This document shows, piece by piece, positions 1-10,074 of a stretch of DNA of 34,704 nt (position 1 is the stretch's first letter; each line of letters starts with the position of its first letter). This DNA is from Nemertoderma westbladi (lineage: Eukaryota; Xenacoelomorpha; Nemertodermatida; Nemertodermatidae), in contig JAUCBJ010000835.1 of assembly GCA_032718475.1 (NCBI GenBank), positions 1 through 34,704 of the forward strand, read 5' to 3'. A program made the translations under genes and the position numbers. The notes under the pieces were generated by a model. That model ran no database searches, had not been told where the DNA came from, and saw only the letters and a program-made list of their open reading frames with translations.

Positions 1-57
1 TGTGTGGGGCGAGCCACGAAGTGAGTGAGCCTTAGCGTAGTGGTACCATTAATCAAC

Positions 58-101
58 CTGTCGTTCTGTCGTTCTGTCGTTCTGTCGTTCTGTCGTGTTC
101 A
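58..101. repeat. TGTCGTTC octanucleotide run
   Basis: About five direct copies of TGTCGTTC lie just inside the element end. Other family copies show fewer copies of the same unit at the same place (near 1660, 18290 and 23300, in reverse), so this is a local expansion within the family. Confidence 0.8.
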
Positions 102-1027
102 ATTTTAAACGTTAATAACTCGGCCAATCTTTGATGAAATCTATCCAAACTTGGTACACATGTTGTTTGGCAAAAGTTTAGAAATTTTCCAAGTAGAATT
201 TCCGTGTGGCCTTCGAGAAGCTAAGATAATAGCAGTTAATTAGTTAATTAAGTTGATTGCGGTGAAAACGCCATTTTCAACCTGCCTTTTAAAGGAAATT
301 AATTGTTTTACAGTATAAGATTTAAATAATTATACTTAAAAATTATACAGATATAATCCCCATACGCCATTCTATTATAGTTTTTAATTAGTTTAAGTGA
401 TTTGCTTTAATAAATGTGTCTTTAATTGATCTAAACGTAATTAAACCGCACAATTATTGAGTACAAATTTAATCCTTCCCATTATTGGTCAAGTCTCTGC
501 TGGTGTGGAGCTAGCTGCTGGGAGTTGTGGCTCAGTAGACTAACCTGAGAGGAATTGTAATAGAGGCAACCAGTATTGCTATTCCAGCCCAATCACTGAA
601 TTGTGTTTATTATAGGCTGGACGGGCCGCATAACCGTTCGACTATTACTACTATTGCTATCTCAGTTAAATGACAGATATAATAACATAAATACAATCCA
701 TGGCATGGCTGTTGTAGGCTTCTGAAATAGTTTATTCCACAATGTATATGTCTGGTTATTTTTTAATTGAATTTTTGCAAAGTAGTAAAATTAATGTTCT
801 TAAAAATAATATTATTATTTTATATGTAACCTAGGAAATTAGCTACATTTTTTCGCTGCAGCTTTAAGAGTGTACATTGATTTAATATTATTTCAATACC
901 CATATTACTACATCGGCATAAGATGCGTTGGCGTTGTATCACACATCTCCACATATCACACATCTCCACATAGATGTATCAACAGTTACTCGCACAGTTT
1001 CGAAACTTCGCATAGTTATAACTGTAT

Positions 1028-1316
1028 AAAGATCGTCAGTCTGCGTTTAGGAAAAATATTTTATGACAAAACAGGACAAGCGACGAGCGCAACGAGGCAT
1101 ATAATGAAGACGAGTACTGCGTTGACTAAATTATTATATAAACCACCTGGCTTCACATATTGATCGCATCCCTAGTTATTATTATTATAAAGATCGTCCT
1201 AGCTTGCGTTTAAGAAATATATTTAAATACAAAACAGGACGAACGCAAAGAGGCTTATAATGAAAACGAGTACTGCGTTTATTATATTCCTATAAACCAC
1301 CTGGCTTTGCATATTT
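1028..1316. repeat. Diverged tandem duplication, about 160 bp period
   Basis: Two imperfect copies start at about 1028 and 1190. Each contains AAGATCGTC, ACAAAACAGGAC, an ATAATGAA-ACGAGTACTGCGTT block and TATAAACCACCTGGCTT. An open frame here (about 870-1163) has no recognisable protein similarity, and I do not call it a gene. Confidence 0.65.
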
Positions 1317-1642
1317 AACGTGCGATTGGAAATAAGTTCGTGCTACCCTTCCGTGGGTGGTAGATGTCGCGGTTATGTATTGGTGGTTGGGAAGGGTGGG
1401 GGGGGGGATTAAAAGGGGTGAACACGTACTGTCCACCTTTCTTTGATTGATTGGTGGTGTGGGTAAATTTCTCAAAACCTGATTTTGTGATACAGTCGCT
1501 GCATTTTAATTTGTATATAATAACTAGGCCTCGTGCTGCGCGAAGTCCCCACGAACGTGTTACCTGTTTATGTTATATTTTAATGTGTACTTTCGCTGCT
1601 ATGACCGTGATGTCTCCGGACTCCGAATAATATAATTAATAT

Positions 1643-1749
1643 AAAAACGTTTCAAATTGAACACAACAGAACGACAGACACACCGATTGAGTTAGTGGTA
1701 CTTGTATGCTAACTGGCTAAGCTCGCTTACTTTCGTCGCTTGCCCCACA
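1643..1749. repeat. Inverted second left end of the GTGGGGC family
   Basis: The reverse complement begins TGTGGGGCAAGCGACGAAAG and runs through an ATCGGTGTGTCTGTCGTTCTG block to TTGTGTTCAATTTGAAACG. It matches positions 1-115 in inverted orientation. The family end is therefore present twice, facing inward, around 1-1749. It could be a solo end or the true terminus of a longer composite. Confidence 0.55.
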
Positions 1750-1764
1750 TCAAAAAGGCTCAGG

Positions 1765-1905
1765 CAGTACTGCAGTTGGCAGTAGCAGTAGCCTACCTCA
1801 GTAACCTACAGCCCTACTGCTGTACTGACCTACGTACGGCTGTACGGTAGACCTACAGTAAACAGTACGGCTGTACGGTGGTACCGGTAAATACTGACAT
1901 ACCTA
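1765..1905. promoter_or_regulatory. GTACTG/ACCGGTA low-complexity block upstream of DNAJA3
   Basis: The block is dense in CAGTACTG, CTGTACTG, GTACGGCTGTACGG and GGTACCGGTAA, and ends about 140 bases before the DNAJA3 start codon. Similar words lie directly upstream of PRPF38B (27190-27490) and of the Arg-rich gene (32203-32211). I infer a promoter-proximal position, but it may only be simple sequence. No TATA box is obvious. Confidence 0.35.
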
Positions 1906-2032
1906 GCTTACCACGTACCATCCTGATCCTGCCATCTAATTTCATTATTTGCGGTTCGGTCGGATAGTGTATTTGAATGTGCAGATGTGACACAGTGAGT
2001 TAGTAGCGAAGCGACCCTCCCCGTGTAACCTG

Positions 2033-2053
2033 ATGTCAGGATGTCAATCCTAG
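2033..2053 (+). promoter_or_regulatory. Short uORF overlapping the DNAJA3 start codon
   Basis: An ATG at 2033 opens a six-codon frame ending at TAG 2051-2053. It overlaps the DNAJA3 ATG at 2041 in another frame. If the mRNA begins upstream of it, this could lower or tune initiation at the main start. Confidence 0.4.
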
Positions 2054-3570
2054 CGCTCAGAACTTCCTTACTACGTTTACACAAAAGCGGGGGAACTTCA
2101 AAAAACATTAATTTATCTCGACGACCTTCTGTTATAGTTACCATCGCATTTTCCCCGAAAGTGACAAAGTTACATTTGCGTTCCTTGAGTAACGCGTTAC
2201 AATGGTGTAGAACGTTCCACACAACGTCGAACGAATATGCTCCTAAACGAGATTATTACGAGATCCTCGGCGTAGATAAAAACGCCACAGAAAAGCAAAT
2301 AAAATCCTCCTATTTCAAATTGGCTAAGAAATACCATCCTGATGTCAACAAAGAGGATCCCAAAGCTCACGAGAAGTTTGCGGAAGCCGCAGAGGCGTAC
2401 GAAGTCCTCGGCGAAGAAGATAAACGCCGGCAGTACGACGCGGCCCGGGCTGCCGGGATGGACCCCGGCTCGGCCTCGCAGGCCGGACAGACCGGATTCC
2501 CGGAAGGCTTCCCCAGCGGCGCCGGATGGAGTTACCGCGCCCAGATGGACCCGGAAGAACTCTTCAAGAGAATATTCGGGAACCAAGGGGTTCGCGTCGA
2601 GGATCTGTTCCGGAGCGGTGCCACAGAGTCGGGGGATCTAGCGCAGGATCCCCCTGTCATCGAGTACACTATGGATATAACATTCAACGAGGCGGTGCGC
2701 GGCTGTAACAAACGGATATCGGTTCGAACGTTGGACACGTGCGCGCGATGCTCGGGCTCGATGTGCGAGCCGGGGACCCGCACCGAGCAGTGCGGCCGCT
2801 GTTCCGGGACCGGGTACGAGAGCCGGCAGACCGGCCCCTTCATGATGCGCTCGCCGTGCCGCACGTGCGCGGGTTGGGGCGTCCGCATCCCGAATCCGTG
2901 CCGCGAGTGCAGCGGCTCTGGACAGACTCGACAGACCCGTCGCATCGCGGTCGCCGTTCCCCCCGGCGTCGAGGACGGCTTCACCCTGCGCGTCGCGTAC
3001 GGCGCTAAATCCCAGGAATGTTTCGTGCGATTTCGGGTTGCTAAGAGTCGCGATTTCCGTCGTTCCGGCTCCGACATCCACTCGGACGCCGTGGTCTCCG
3101 TCGCCCAAGCCGTCCTCGGCGGGACGATTCGAATCCCCGGTGTCTACGACACGCTCACCCTGGTCGTACCACCCGGTACCAACTCACACCATCGGTTTAC
3201 CTTCCCGGGCGGCGGAGTGGCGCGTCTGGGTGGCGGAGGCGCCAAGGGCGACCATTACGTCCATCTACGGGTGGTGACCCCCCAGCCGCACGAACTGACC
3301 AGCGAGCAGCGCGCGTTGCTGTTGGTTTACGCAGAACGGGAGGTCGGGACGGCTGGGAGTGTCAACGGGATACACGATACGCAGTACGGGAAGCTCGCCT
3401 ACGACGAGGATACGGGGGTTAATAGACTCAAGGACAAGATCAAGCAGAGTTTCTTGGATGAGGGGGAGGGAAGGACAGATGGGAAGGCAGATGGGGAGGA
3501 AAAGACTGGGGATGAGGGGAGGTCGGATGGGGAAGGTAAAGAAGAAGAAAGGGGAAAGGCAGAGGGGTGA
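2041..3570 (+). CDS. DNAJA3: Mitochondrial DnaJ co-chaperone, DNAJA3/Tid1-like (509 aa)
   Basis: Type-A J-protein that stimulates the ATPase of mitochondrial Hsp70 and delivers unfolded clients. Residues 1-67 are Arg/Ser-rich, almost free of acidic residues, and end in RTFHTTS, as expected of a mitochondrial presequence. The J-domain is at about 70-134 with the HPD motif at 99-101. A Gly/Phe-type linker follows. The zinc domain has four CxxC pairs at 234-237, 251-254, 273-276 and 287-290. The first lacks the usual final Gly (CARCSGSM), while the others keep CxxCxGxG. The C-terminal client-binding region runs to about 430. DNAJA3 is favoured over DNAJA1/2 by the presequence and by the [10 protein letters not shown] segment, as in animal Tid1. 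The start ATG has A at -3. The gene is one exon and GC-rich. Residues from about 473 on form an odd Gly/Glu/Lys/Arg tail encoded by the purine tract. Confidence 0.95.
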   Translation: MSILALRTSLLRLHKSGGTSKNINLSRRPSVIVTIAFSPKVTKLHLRSLSNALQWCRTFHTTSNEYAPKRDYYEILGVDKNATEKQIKSSYFKLAKKYHPDVNKEDPKAHEKFAEAAEAYEVLGEEDKRRQYDAARAAGMDPGSASQAGQTGFPEGFPSGAGWSYRAQMDPEELFKRIFGNQGVRVEDLFRSGATESGDLAQDPPVIEYTMDITFNEAVRGCNKRISVRTLDTCARCSGSMCEPGTRTEQCGRCSGTGYESRQTGPFMMRSPCRTCAGWGVRIPNPCRECSGSGQTRQTRRIAVAVPPGVEDGFTLRVAYGAKSQECFVRFRVAKSRDFRRSGSDIHSDAVVSVAQAVLGGTIRIPGVYDTLTLVVPPGTNSHHRFTFPGGGVARLGGGGAKGDHYVHLRVVTPQPHELTSEQRALLLVYAEREVGTAGSVNGIHDTQYGKLAYDEDTGVNRLKDKIKQSFLDEGEGRTDGKADGEEKTGDEGRSDGEGKEEERGKAEG

Positions 3571-3775
3571 GGGAAGGACAAAGGGAAGATAGAGGGGAGG
3601 GGGGCAAATGGGTGGGGCGGGTGGGAATGCATTGGGGTTGGGAAAGAATAAGGGAAAAGGTGGGAGAAGGTGGAAGGTAGAGGGGTGGGGAATGGGTGGG
3701 AAGACAGATAGGTGGACTAAGAATAAAGGAGAGAAGGTGTGGGGAGGCAGAGGAAGTGGTCGCGTGGGGAATAAT
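3455..3775 (+). repeat. Purine-rich (G/A) tract spanning the DNAJA3 stop codon
   Basis: About 320 bases are almost all G and A on the plus strand, with recurring GGGGAGG, GGGAAGG and GATGGGG words and scattered GGG(G) runs. It starts inside the DNAJA3 coding sequence, crosses the TGA at 3568-3570 and continues downstream. Such tracts can form triplex or G-quadruplex structures. Several apparent open frames on both strands here come only from low complexity. Confidence 0.85.
3722..3727 (+). terminator. Candidate polyadenylation signal for DNAJA3
   Basis: AATAAA about 150 bases after the stop codon and within the purine-rich tract. An ATTAAA near 3950 is an alternative. Confidence 0.4.
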
Positions 3776-4243
3776 AGGGAAGGCATTAGTACCGATTCTA
3801 TTTATAAATATACAATTACTTTGCTAAGCCGCACCGGGGGGTGTATGGGAAGGGGCTAACTGTTGCTAGGGAACGACAGACTGCGGTAACCAATCAGTTG
3901 GACGGGAGTTTTTATAAGTAATTATGTTCGCTATTTGTTAGTGGGAATTAATATTAAACAGTAATAATTATAATGAATTTGAATTGTTATTTATTTATAT
4001 ACATTCATTGCACTAATGAATTGCAACAGACGGACACGGCACTGATGAAAAAGAGTGTAAATCTTATGTATAAAGAAAAAAACGCGATATTCCTGGTGGA
4101 ATTTCTCAAATTTAAAAAAGAAATAAAAAGATTATTAAAGTAGAAAGATAACGCAGTTTAAATTCAGCGCTACATATGATATGATAATAGGCTACATATG
4201 ACGCTTTCATATGAAAATTAATATAATCGTCAAACGTTTTTAT
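3776..4243. other. AT-rich intergenic DNA
   Basis: No gene or strong repeat seen. It holds GTTGCTAGGGAAC near 3866 and AT-rich sequence that probably includes the DNAJA3 3' flank. Confidence 0.4.
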
Positions 4244-5394
4244 TGTGGGGCGAGCAGCAACGTGTTGATGAAATGGAACAAAACTTAGTATACAATCATG
4301 GATTCTATCAATAGTTTAGAAATTATACACACCAACTGACAACCAGACTTCTTTAGTTCCTCTTTCGGCCGCTAGGGGTGGTTAACCTAGCCTAGATATC
4401 GTCCTTCGCTGTTTCCCACACTCGTGTTTAACTTAACAAGCCGGTGCAGAAGAGTTAAAGCGGCCCAGAAAATAATGTGGAACCGATATGTCGATACTTT
4501 AATAGTTTGTGAAACAATAAAACATTCCCAACTTACCTTAACAAACAACTTCCTAATATTGAGTTCACTTGTGAGTTTGTAAATATTACTATTATTTCTT
4601 TATTACTTCCACTATTTATATTTATTATATCACTTTATTAGTTCTCTTTTGGAAACAGCTCGAGTAAAGTATCAAACAGAAGTGTGCGCGCCAATTAAGA
4701 ATACATACAAAAATCGAGATTTCAGTAAAGCTAGTACGATGAGTCCATCTATAGTTTATCGAATAGGAATTTAAAGCGGAGACTGTAATTACAAGTTGTA
4801 ATCACAAGTTTAGCCAATTTGTTTGGAATGTCCCTCCACACGAATGAAATGTTGTAGAAAAATATTATAAACCTTAATTGCGCACGCAGCAACGTAGATT
4901 TAAAATTCGCACGAGTCACACACTTTCCGAGTCACACGAGTCAAAGACATTAAAATCGCATTGTCTCGCTATATTATCTTGTTTTTTAATATGAAGACTA
5001 ATAATAATTTGTCTACAATATTATTACCTATAGACGTATTGGAAGAAAATACAGCCATTATAGCATGCAGTTGATTTTAATTTTGAAAATCGTGCGAATA
5101 TCACGAGGATGGGATATCGCGCAGCACGATGTCTGTTTAGGTTAACCTTTGCGTAAGTACAATTAGTGGACCTTGTTACTCCCTCTAGCGGCCGACACAG
5201 TAAGTATATAAGTCTGTCTGTGTGTAGAATTTCTAAACTTTTGATGGACTATATGTGTACCAAGTTTGGTTCAATTTTATCCAAAATTGGTCGACTTATT
5301 CCCGTTCAAACATTTTCGACATCGACGACGAAAGACGCTCCACTAATTATGCCGCTACTCAAAGGCTCACCTAGACTTCGTGGCTCGCCCCACA
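4244..5394. mobile_element. GTGGGGC-family element with long inverted ends, copy 2
   Basis: The left end is TGTGGGGCGAG; the right end is CTTCGTGGCTCGCCCCACA, the inverse of the family end. About 4270-4385 and 5175-5290 are imperfect inverted repeats of each other. They share AGTTTAGAAATT-TACACAC, a GGCCGCTAG core and ACTTGGTA-type words. GATATCGCGCAGCACGATG near 5113 resembles the other family terminus. There is no transposase, and the frame at 5166-5429 shows no protein similarity. Confidence 0.65.
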
Positions 5395-6900
5395 TATTTT
5401 CTATGGAAGTATTATATGTCATACCCTAAACTTATTATTTGCTACATAAAAAAACTCCCTGTTAATTCTAAAGTTATTAATATCTCGTAATCGACCATAT
5501 ATGTAGTGGGAATGGGTCTGTTTTATTCTGTTCGAGTTCAGTTAATTTTCAGCCACATGCTGATTTCCTTAACACCCATACTATACTCGATAATTATAGG
5601 TAAAGTTAACAGTTAACTTCCACTGGCTGGAAGAGCACAAGATTTCATCCCGACCTGATGTGAAAGAGGTTGCATTTCTTCTGGAACCCTTCCAAAATAA
5701 GCATAGGTGAAGAAGATAACGAAGTGGTCGATTTTATTTTGAGTAACTGCAGATAATTTCTTCCATTACCACACATGAAGTGAAGAATTTGACAACATGA
5801 TCTCATTTCATCCCAGGTCAAATAGTGGAAATGATTAATATTCTTGTGGCGGCAGATCACACCTAATCGTTACCACGACAATAAAGTAAACACGGTCTAC
5901 ATTTTGTGCGTTCGCGCAGGACAAAGTAATCAAGCATAGCATACGGCTAACATTATTCAAACCGTTGACCCTCTAGATGGAGACTGGGGAACTGCTGAGT
6001 CCTCACAAGCAAATTCTATCACAGACTTTGGACAGACTACATTGTGTACCAAACCAAGTATAATTTTTCATCTATTTGCCTTCAAACATATTCCGATAGA
6101 CAACTGTTTGAAACAGCTGTTAAGCTAAATTATAGTATTTCTAGAAGAGCGCAGGTTGCTACCCCAACCCGGACTATAAGTAGATACTTTGAATTATTTC
6201 TAGAAGAGTATCCACATACTAATTTTGGCAACGTATCGTAATTTCGGTTGTACAGGAGTACGCGATCATTAAACAACGCAGGGCTATATGTTAATATAAT
6301 ATGTTAGCACAGGCTAATTCAACAATAAGATATTGTTGGCAGCAGAGTTCGTAATTATATTCACGTGTGTTGTTCGTAAATAAAATCGAGGCCCATGTAA
6401 CATTTATTTATTACAATAATCTATGTTATTCATTCACTCTATTCTAGTCTACCTAGTTTTCGAGACAATTTTTTCGGTTTCATTGTTAAACAGTATCGGT
6501 TTTTGGCATCTGACATTTTTAATGCTCCTCTTAATTATGTATATTGTATAGTACCGGTACATATATTCTATATAATTTTTCAATATTACAACTTCAGTAT
6601 AGTACGATATTCAAACAAAACTACAATATCCATTTTATAAAACCCTAAAACATCGATAGACAAGGGTTATTTATATCAATTAATCTTATTTTTTCGGGAA
6701 ACACTAGGCCTATTATTGTTGCTGCGGAATAATTTATTGTCGCCTCGGAAACTTAGGTGTAGGTCAATTATTACCACTCTCTCTTTCCATGAAGTACTCA
6801 CTCGGTACGCTCGTTTGTTAAAGAAAACAAATGACTTCCTTTATGTTTGTAGAAATAATTTCGCATTGCCAAATGGCACTGGAAGACATATTTTCCAGTA
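5395..6900. other. Intergenic, no gene recognised
   Basis: AT-rich sequence with only short open frames (for example 5645-5860 on the minus strand and 6044-6241 and 6716-6937 on the plus strand). None has recognisable motifs, good start context or splice-bounded conserved segments. TAGTACCGGTACAT occurs near 6551. Confidence 0.5.
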
Positions 6901-6902
6901 TG

Positions 6903-7525
6903 CCCCTACCCCCCACACACGGATTGGGTGTCGTTAGTTCTCCCCTACCCCACACACACGGATTGGGTGTCGTTAGTTCTCCCCTACCCCACACACACGG
7001 ATTGGGTGTCGTTAGTTCTCCCCTACCCCACACACACGGACTGGGTGTCGTTAGTTCTCCCCTACCCCACAGACACGGATTGGGTGTCGTTAGTTCTCCC
7101 CTACCCCACACACACGGATTGGGTGTGGTTAGTTCTCCCCTACCCCACACACACGGATTGGGTGTCGTTAGTTCTCCCCTACCCCACACACACGGATTTG
7201 GTGTCGTTAGTTCTCCCCTACCCCACACACACGGATTGGGTGTGGTTAGTTCTCCCCTACCCCACACACACGGATTGGGTGTGGTTAGTTCTCCCCTACC
7301 CCACACACACGGATTGGGTGTCGTTAGTTCTCCCCTACCCCACACACACGGATTGGGTGTCGTTAGTTCTCCCCTACCCCACACCAACGGATTGGGTGTC
7401 GTTAGTTCTCCCCTACCCCACACACACGGATTGGGTGTGGTTAGTTCTCCCCTACCCCACACCAACGGATTGGGTGTCGTTAGTTCTCCCATACCCCCAC
7501 ACACGGATTGGGTGTCGTTAGTTCT
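6903..7525. repeat. 39-bp minisatellite, about 16 units
   Basis: The unit is about GGATTGGGTGTCGTTAGT followed by TCTCCCCTACCCCACACACAC. Units differ at a few sites (GTCGTTAG/GTGGTTAG, CACACACAC/CACCAACAC/CAGACACAC). Because 39 is a multiple of three, several frames stay open on both strands. The resulting repetitive peptides of about 200-260 residues are artefacts of the repeat, not evidence of a gene. Confidence 0.95.
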
Positions 7526-8035
7526 AAAGTACTTTAGTTCCAAACCGGATTCGTTAATAAATTCCAATGGGGGCGTCAGTAGTTCTAACCGTAAACGTCA
7601 TTAGTTCCAATGGAATAGTCTCTTAGTTCTAAACCAACCGCCATTTGTTCTAAACCGTATACGTCAATAGTTCTATCAAAAGGGTCAGTAGTTCTAATTA
7701 TGAACGTCATTAGTTCCAATTGAATAGCACTTAGACTTAAACATCGTATGCTCTAGTTGCTCTATCAGTTGCTCTATAACATCTTAGCAACAATTTATTA
7801 AGATATTTTACGACTTTTTGTGATTTAAAATATTACATTGCTAGCGACAGATACAGAAGGGAATGGTGTTTGGGGTTGTATTAACTAATATTAAAAAATA
7901 AAACCCAAAAGTCACTTGTTCTAATAACAAACGTCATTAGTTCCAATGAACTTTAGTTCTAAATGAAAAGGTACTTTAGTTCTAATTCAAACGTCAGTTG
8001 TTCTAATCAGGGCGTCAGTAGTTCTAAATGCAATG
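7526..8035. repeat. Degenerate short repeat, GTCATTAGTTCTAA type
   Basis: Following the minisatellite, the words CGTCATTAGTTCCAA, GTCAGTAGTTCTAA, CTTTAGTTCTAA and GTCAGTTGTTCTAA recur every 20-35 bases in two blocks, about 7526-7735 and 7913-8035. They resemble the GTCGTTAGTTCT part of the 39-bp unit, suggesting an older decayed phase of the same array. The gap between the blocks is the left arm of the inverted repeat at 7779-8670. Confidence 0.65.
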
Positions 8036-8670
8036 CCAGAAATAGCTAAGTTAGTATGTCTACCAATTAAATTTAGAGGTAATTAGCAACCATGATTGAT
8101 TGTGGTTGTTCATACGTGGGTTGGATACACTTATAACTTATTACAATTGATTTAACTAAATACCCATGTACTCAGTTAAGGGATATATTTATAGAGATCA
8201 TCTTACCTTACTCCCAGCCTGGCGGTTTTTATGATATCGCAGCAACCACACGCAGCCCATTGTAATAATGTTAAAGAAATGATTGTTTAGACTGTTGAAT
8301 TAACTCTGAACTATATTTGAAAATACAGTATTACAATTGATTTCACTAAAATCATGCCCCGTCCTTAACGGAGAGATACAGGTGTCCCTGCAAGCAGGTG
8401 GTTTAATTTTTATTCGTCTAGAGACAAGAGACCCCGTCCTATCTGCCAGTAATACTGTAATTCTTAAAATGTAAATAATTTTACATAATGTTGCAAGGTA
8501 ACTTGGTTAAGTTATCTTTGGAAGTGTTCAGTCGGGAATTAAGAAGGAGCAGACGAAGTAGGAGGGGATTAATATTAGTTAATACAACCCCAAATAGTGT
8601 CACTGGCAATAAATAGTTTAAATTACAAAAAATAGTCGTGAAATATCTTAATAAATTGTTGTTAAGATGT
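7779..8670. mobile_element. Inverted-repeat element with arms of about 105-125 bp
   Basis: The left arm (about 7779-7905) starts ACATCTTAGCAACAATTTAT and ends GTTGTATTAACTAATATTAA. The right arm (about 8568-8670) is its imperfect reverse complement, ending AAATTGTTGTTAAGATGT. The internal 660 bases have no coding sequence. I could not define a target duplication, so it could be a MITE or foldback unit, or a locally inverted duplication. Confidence 0.6.
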
Positions 8671-8826
8671 TTAGAACAAATAGATGTTTAAGTCTCAAGT
8701 GCACGAAAAAATGCAAAGCTCGGATCTCGCAGACTCTATTATTGATATTGAGACCAGTAGATTGCCCAAAAACAATCGCATATGGCAATTACTCGGAGAA
8801 ATGAAAGATTCGAGAAATAAAGGTAC

Positions 8827-9370
8827 TGCCCAGAAATCAATACAAAACTTGGTCACAAGTCCCAGATAGACCACATTCTGTTTCGTAGGAAATACAGGAG
8901 CTCTATACAAGACTGTAATGCATTTACACTTCGACCCTTCTCCAGTGATCACCGCCTTATTGTGCCCAAGATATGACTTAGTCTGCGTGCTAGCAGAACA
9001 ACGAAATCTGCCTTGCCGCGGCATGACTGGTCCTCTCTGTTGCAACAGCCAAGTGTGAGATCCAGCTTCACACTACAGCTGAGCAACAGGTATGAGGTTC
9101 TTGCCTCTGAGGCGGCAGATCACTGTGAGGGCTATACTGCCTTCACAGAAGCAGTTAAGTTAGCAGCTGCAGAAACAGTTCCTGTATACCCTCGAAATAG
9201 GAAAAGGGCCCCCTGGACCGACAACAAAATTCAGAAGTCATTCAAGCCGGCACAGCATTCTTAAAAATGCAGCTGCAATGAAGCATGCTGATCCGAGTAG
9301 TAGAATACAAAAATAGGAACTGCAGAGTGCTAGTGTATTCATACGCAACCGAAAACAACCATCGAGAATG
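8827..9370 (+). pseudogene. LINE remnant: endonuclease C-terminus and linker to the reverse transcriptase
   Basis: The frame reads SQIDHILFRRKYRSSIQDC, then SSDHRLIVPKI, one in-frame TGA, and then LPRHDWSSLL through PRNRKRAPWTDNKI. QIDHI and SSDHRLI are typical of the last motifs of the AP-type endonuclease of non-LTR retrotransposons. The following W-rich linker matches RTE/CR1-like elements by memory. A frameshift near 9245-9262 lets similarity continue (ILKNAAAMKHADPSS) to about 9370. The reverse transcriptase is absent. It is a dead fragment. Confidence 0.7.
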
Positions 9371-9685
9371 AAATAATTTCAAAAGAAAAATAAGCAGAAC
9401 TTTTAGTTTTAATTAGAACAATAATTGAAGTTACTGTATTTCAATTGTATTATAAGATAAAATTATAAGAAGGACAAAAAATAACATTATATTACATATT
9501 AATAGGATTAATTAAAAGTAATAAATTAGATAACAAATCCAGTCAATCGAAGTGAAAATTTAAATTAAGTACGGTAGCACATGTAGGCCTACAGTTTGTA
9601 CACATATTAAATATTATTAAATATTAATGTAGGCCTACTTTTTAAATTATTATTAAATATTTGAGTTGAGCTGTTAATGCAACTG

Positions 9686-9824
9686 TAATTAATGATGTAA
9701 TATTATGGTTTTGTTCAGAAATGGAAAAAATGAGAAAGCGCGTCACCGGGGGTTGAACCAGCGCTATACGTACGTTTCAGCCTAGCATTTCTCAACAAAA
9801 CCATAATATTACATCTTTAATTAT
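9686..9824. repeat. Hairpin-forming element, 38-bp arms
   Basis: The arms at 9686-9723 and 9786-9824 pair almost perfectly through GTAATATTATGGTTTTGTT and its complement. The 62-base interior contains GGGGGTTGAACCAGCGC. On the minus strand this gives a GGTTCAACCCC box, like the T-arm or B-box of a tRNA, between short GAGAAA/TTTCTC complements. It is probably a MITE, perhaps with tRNA-like internal sequence; it is too irregular to call a tRNA. Confidence 0.6.
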
Positions 9825-10074
9825 TATTAAAATATTATTGTACTGTGTGTCTGTGAAAATACATTCGAAATTCCTAAAAAATTCTAGAAGTTAAAATTAG
9901 TAGGTGGAGATGAGGCTTGACGATATTTCGTCACTTAATACCATCACTCAGGGACATTTTATGTACATTGTTTTTTTTGTATTTAATTAACTTTAATCTA
10001 CCAGATTATACTAATAGGTTATTATTTCATTACAATAATCAAATTTCTTCGAATTGTTATCTGCTGAACAGACG

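Larger units (their letters stand above)
1..1560. mobile_element. GTGGGGC-ended dispersed repeat, copy 1 (left end cut by window)
   Basis: The stretch starts with TGTGGGGCGAGCCACGAAG and ends near 1530-1560 with GTGCTGCGCGA-GTCCCCAC. Read inward, the two ends are similar imperfect inverted repeats (GTGGGGC...CACGA). About the first 450 bases align, in the opposite orientation, with the copy at 17461-18381. Shared segments include the octamer run near 60-100, the stretch near 110-240 and the region around 300-440. No transposase is visible. I do not recognise the superfamily and found no clear target-site duplication. It is best read as a non-autonomous element. It also serves as the empty site for the insertion at 20867-23030. 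Confidence 0.6.

Noticed and set aside
525-650. Possible tRNA-derived SINE (TGGCTCAGTAGAC near 530, CCGTTCGACTA near 632)
   Set aside because: The two boxes are about 100 bases apart, too far for a tRNA-type promoter, and no cloverleaf is apparent.
2197-3786. Several 77-181 codon frames overlapping DNAJA3 and its 3' purine tract
   Set aside because: Shadows of a GC-rich coding region and of low-complexity purine sequence.
6818-7604. Long repetitive open frames on both strands (197-257 codons)
   Set aside because: They follow from the 39-bp unit being a multiple of three; no gene features.
10054-10074. Longer PGAP2 start at 10054
   Set aside because: The codon is TTG; the first ATG in frame is at 10075. 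The same applies to PRPF38B at 27505.
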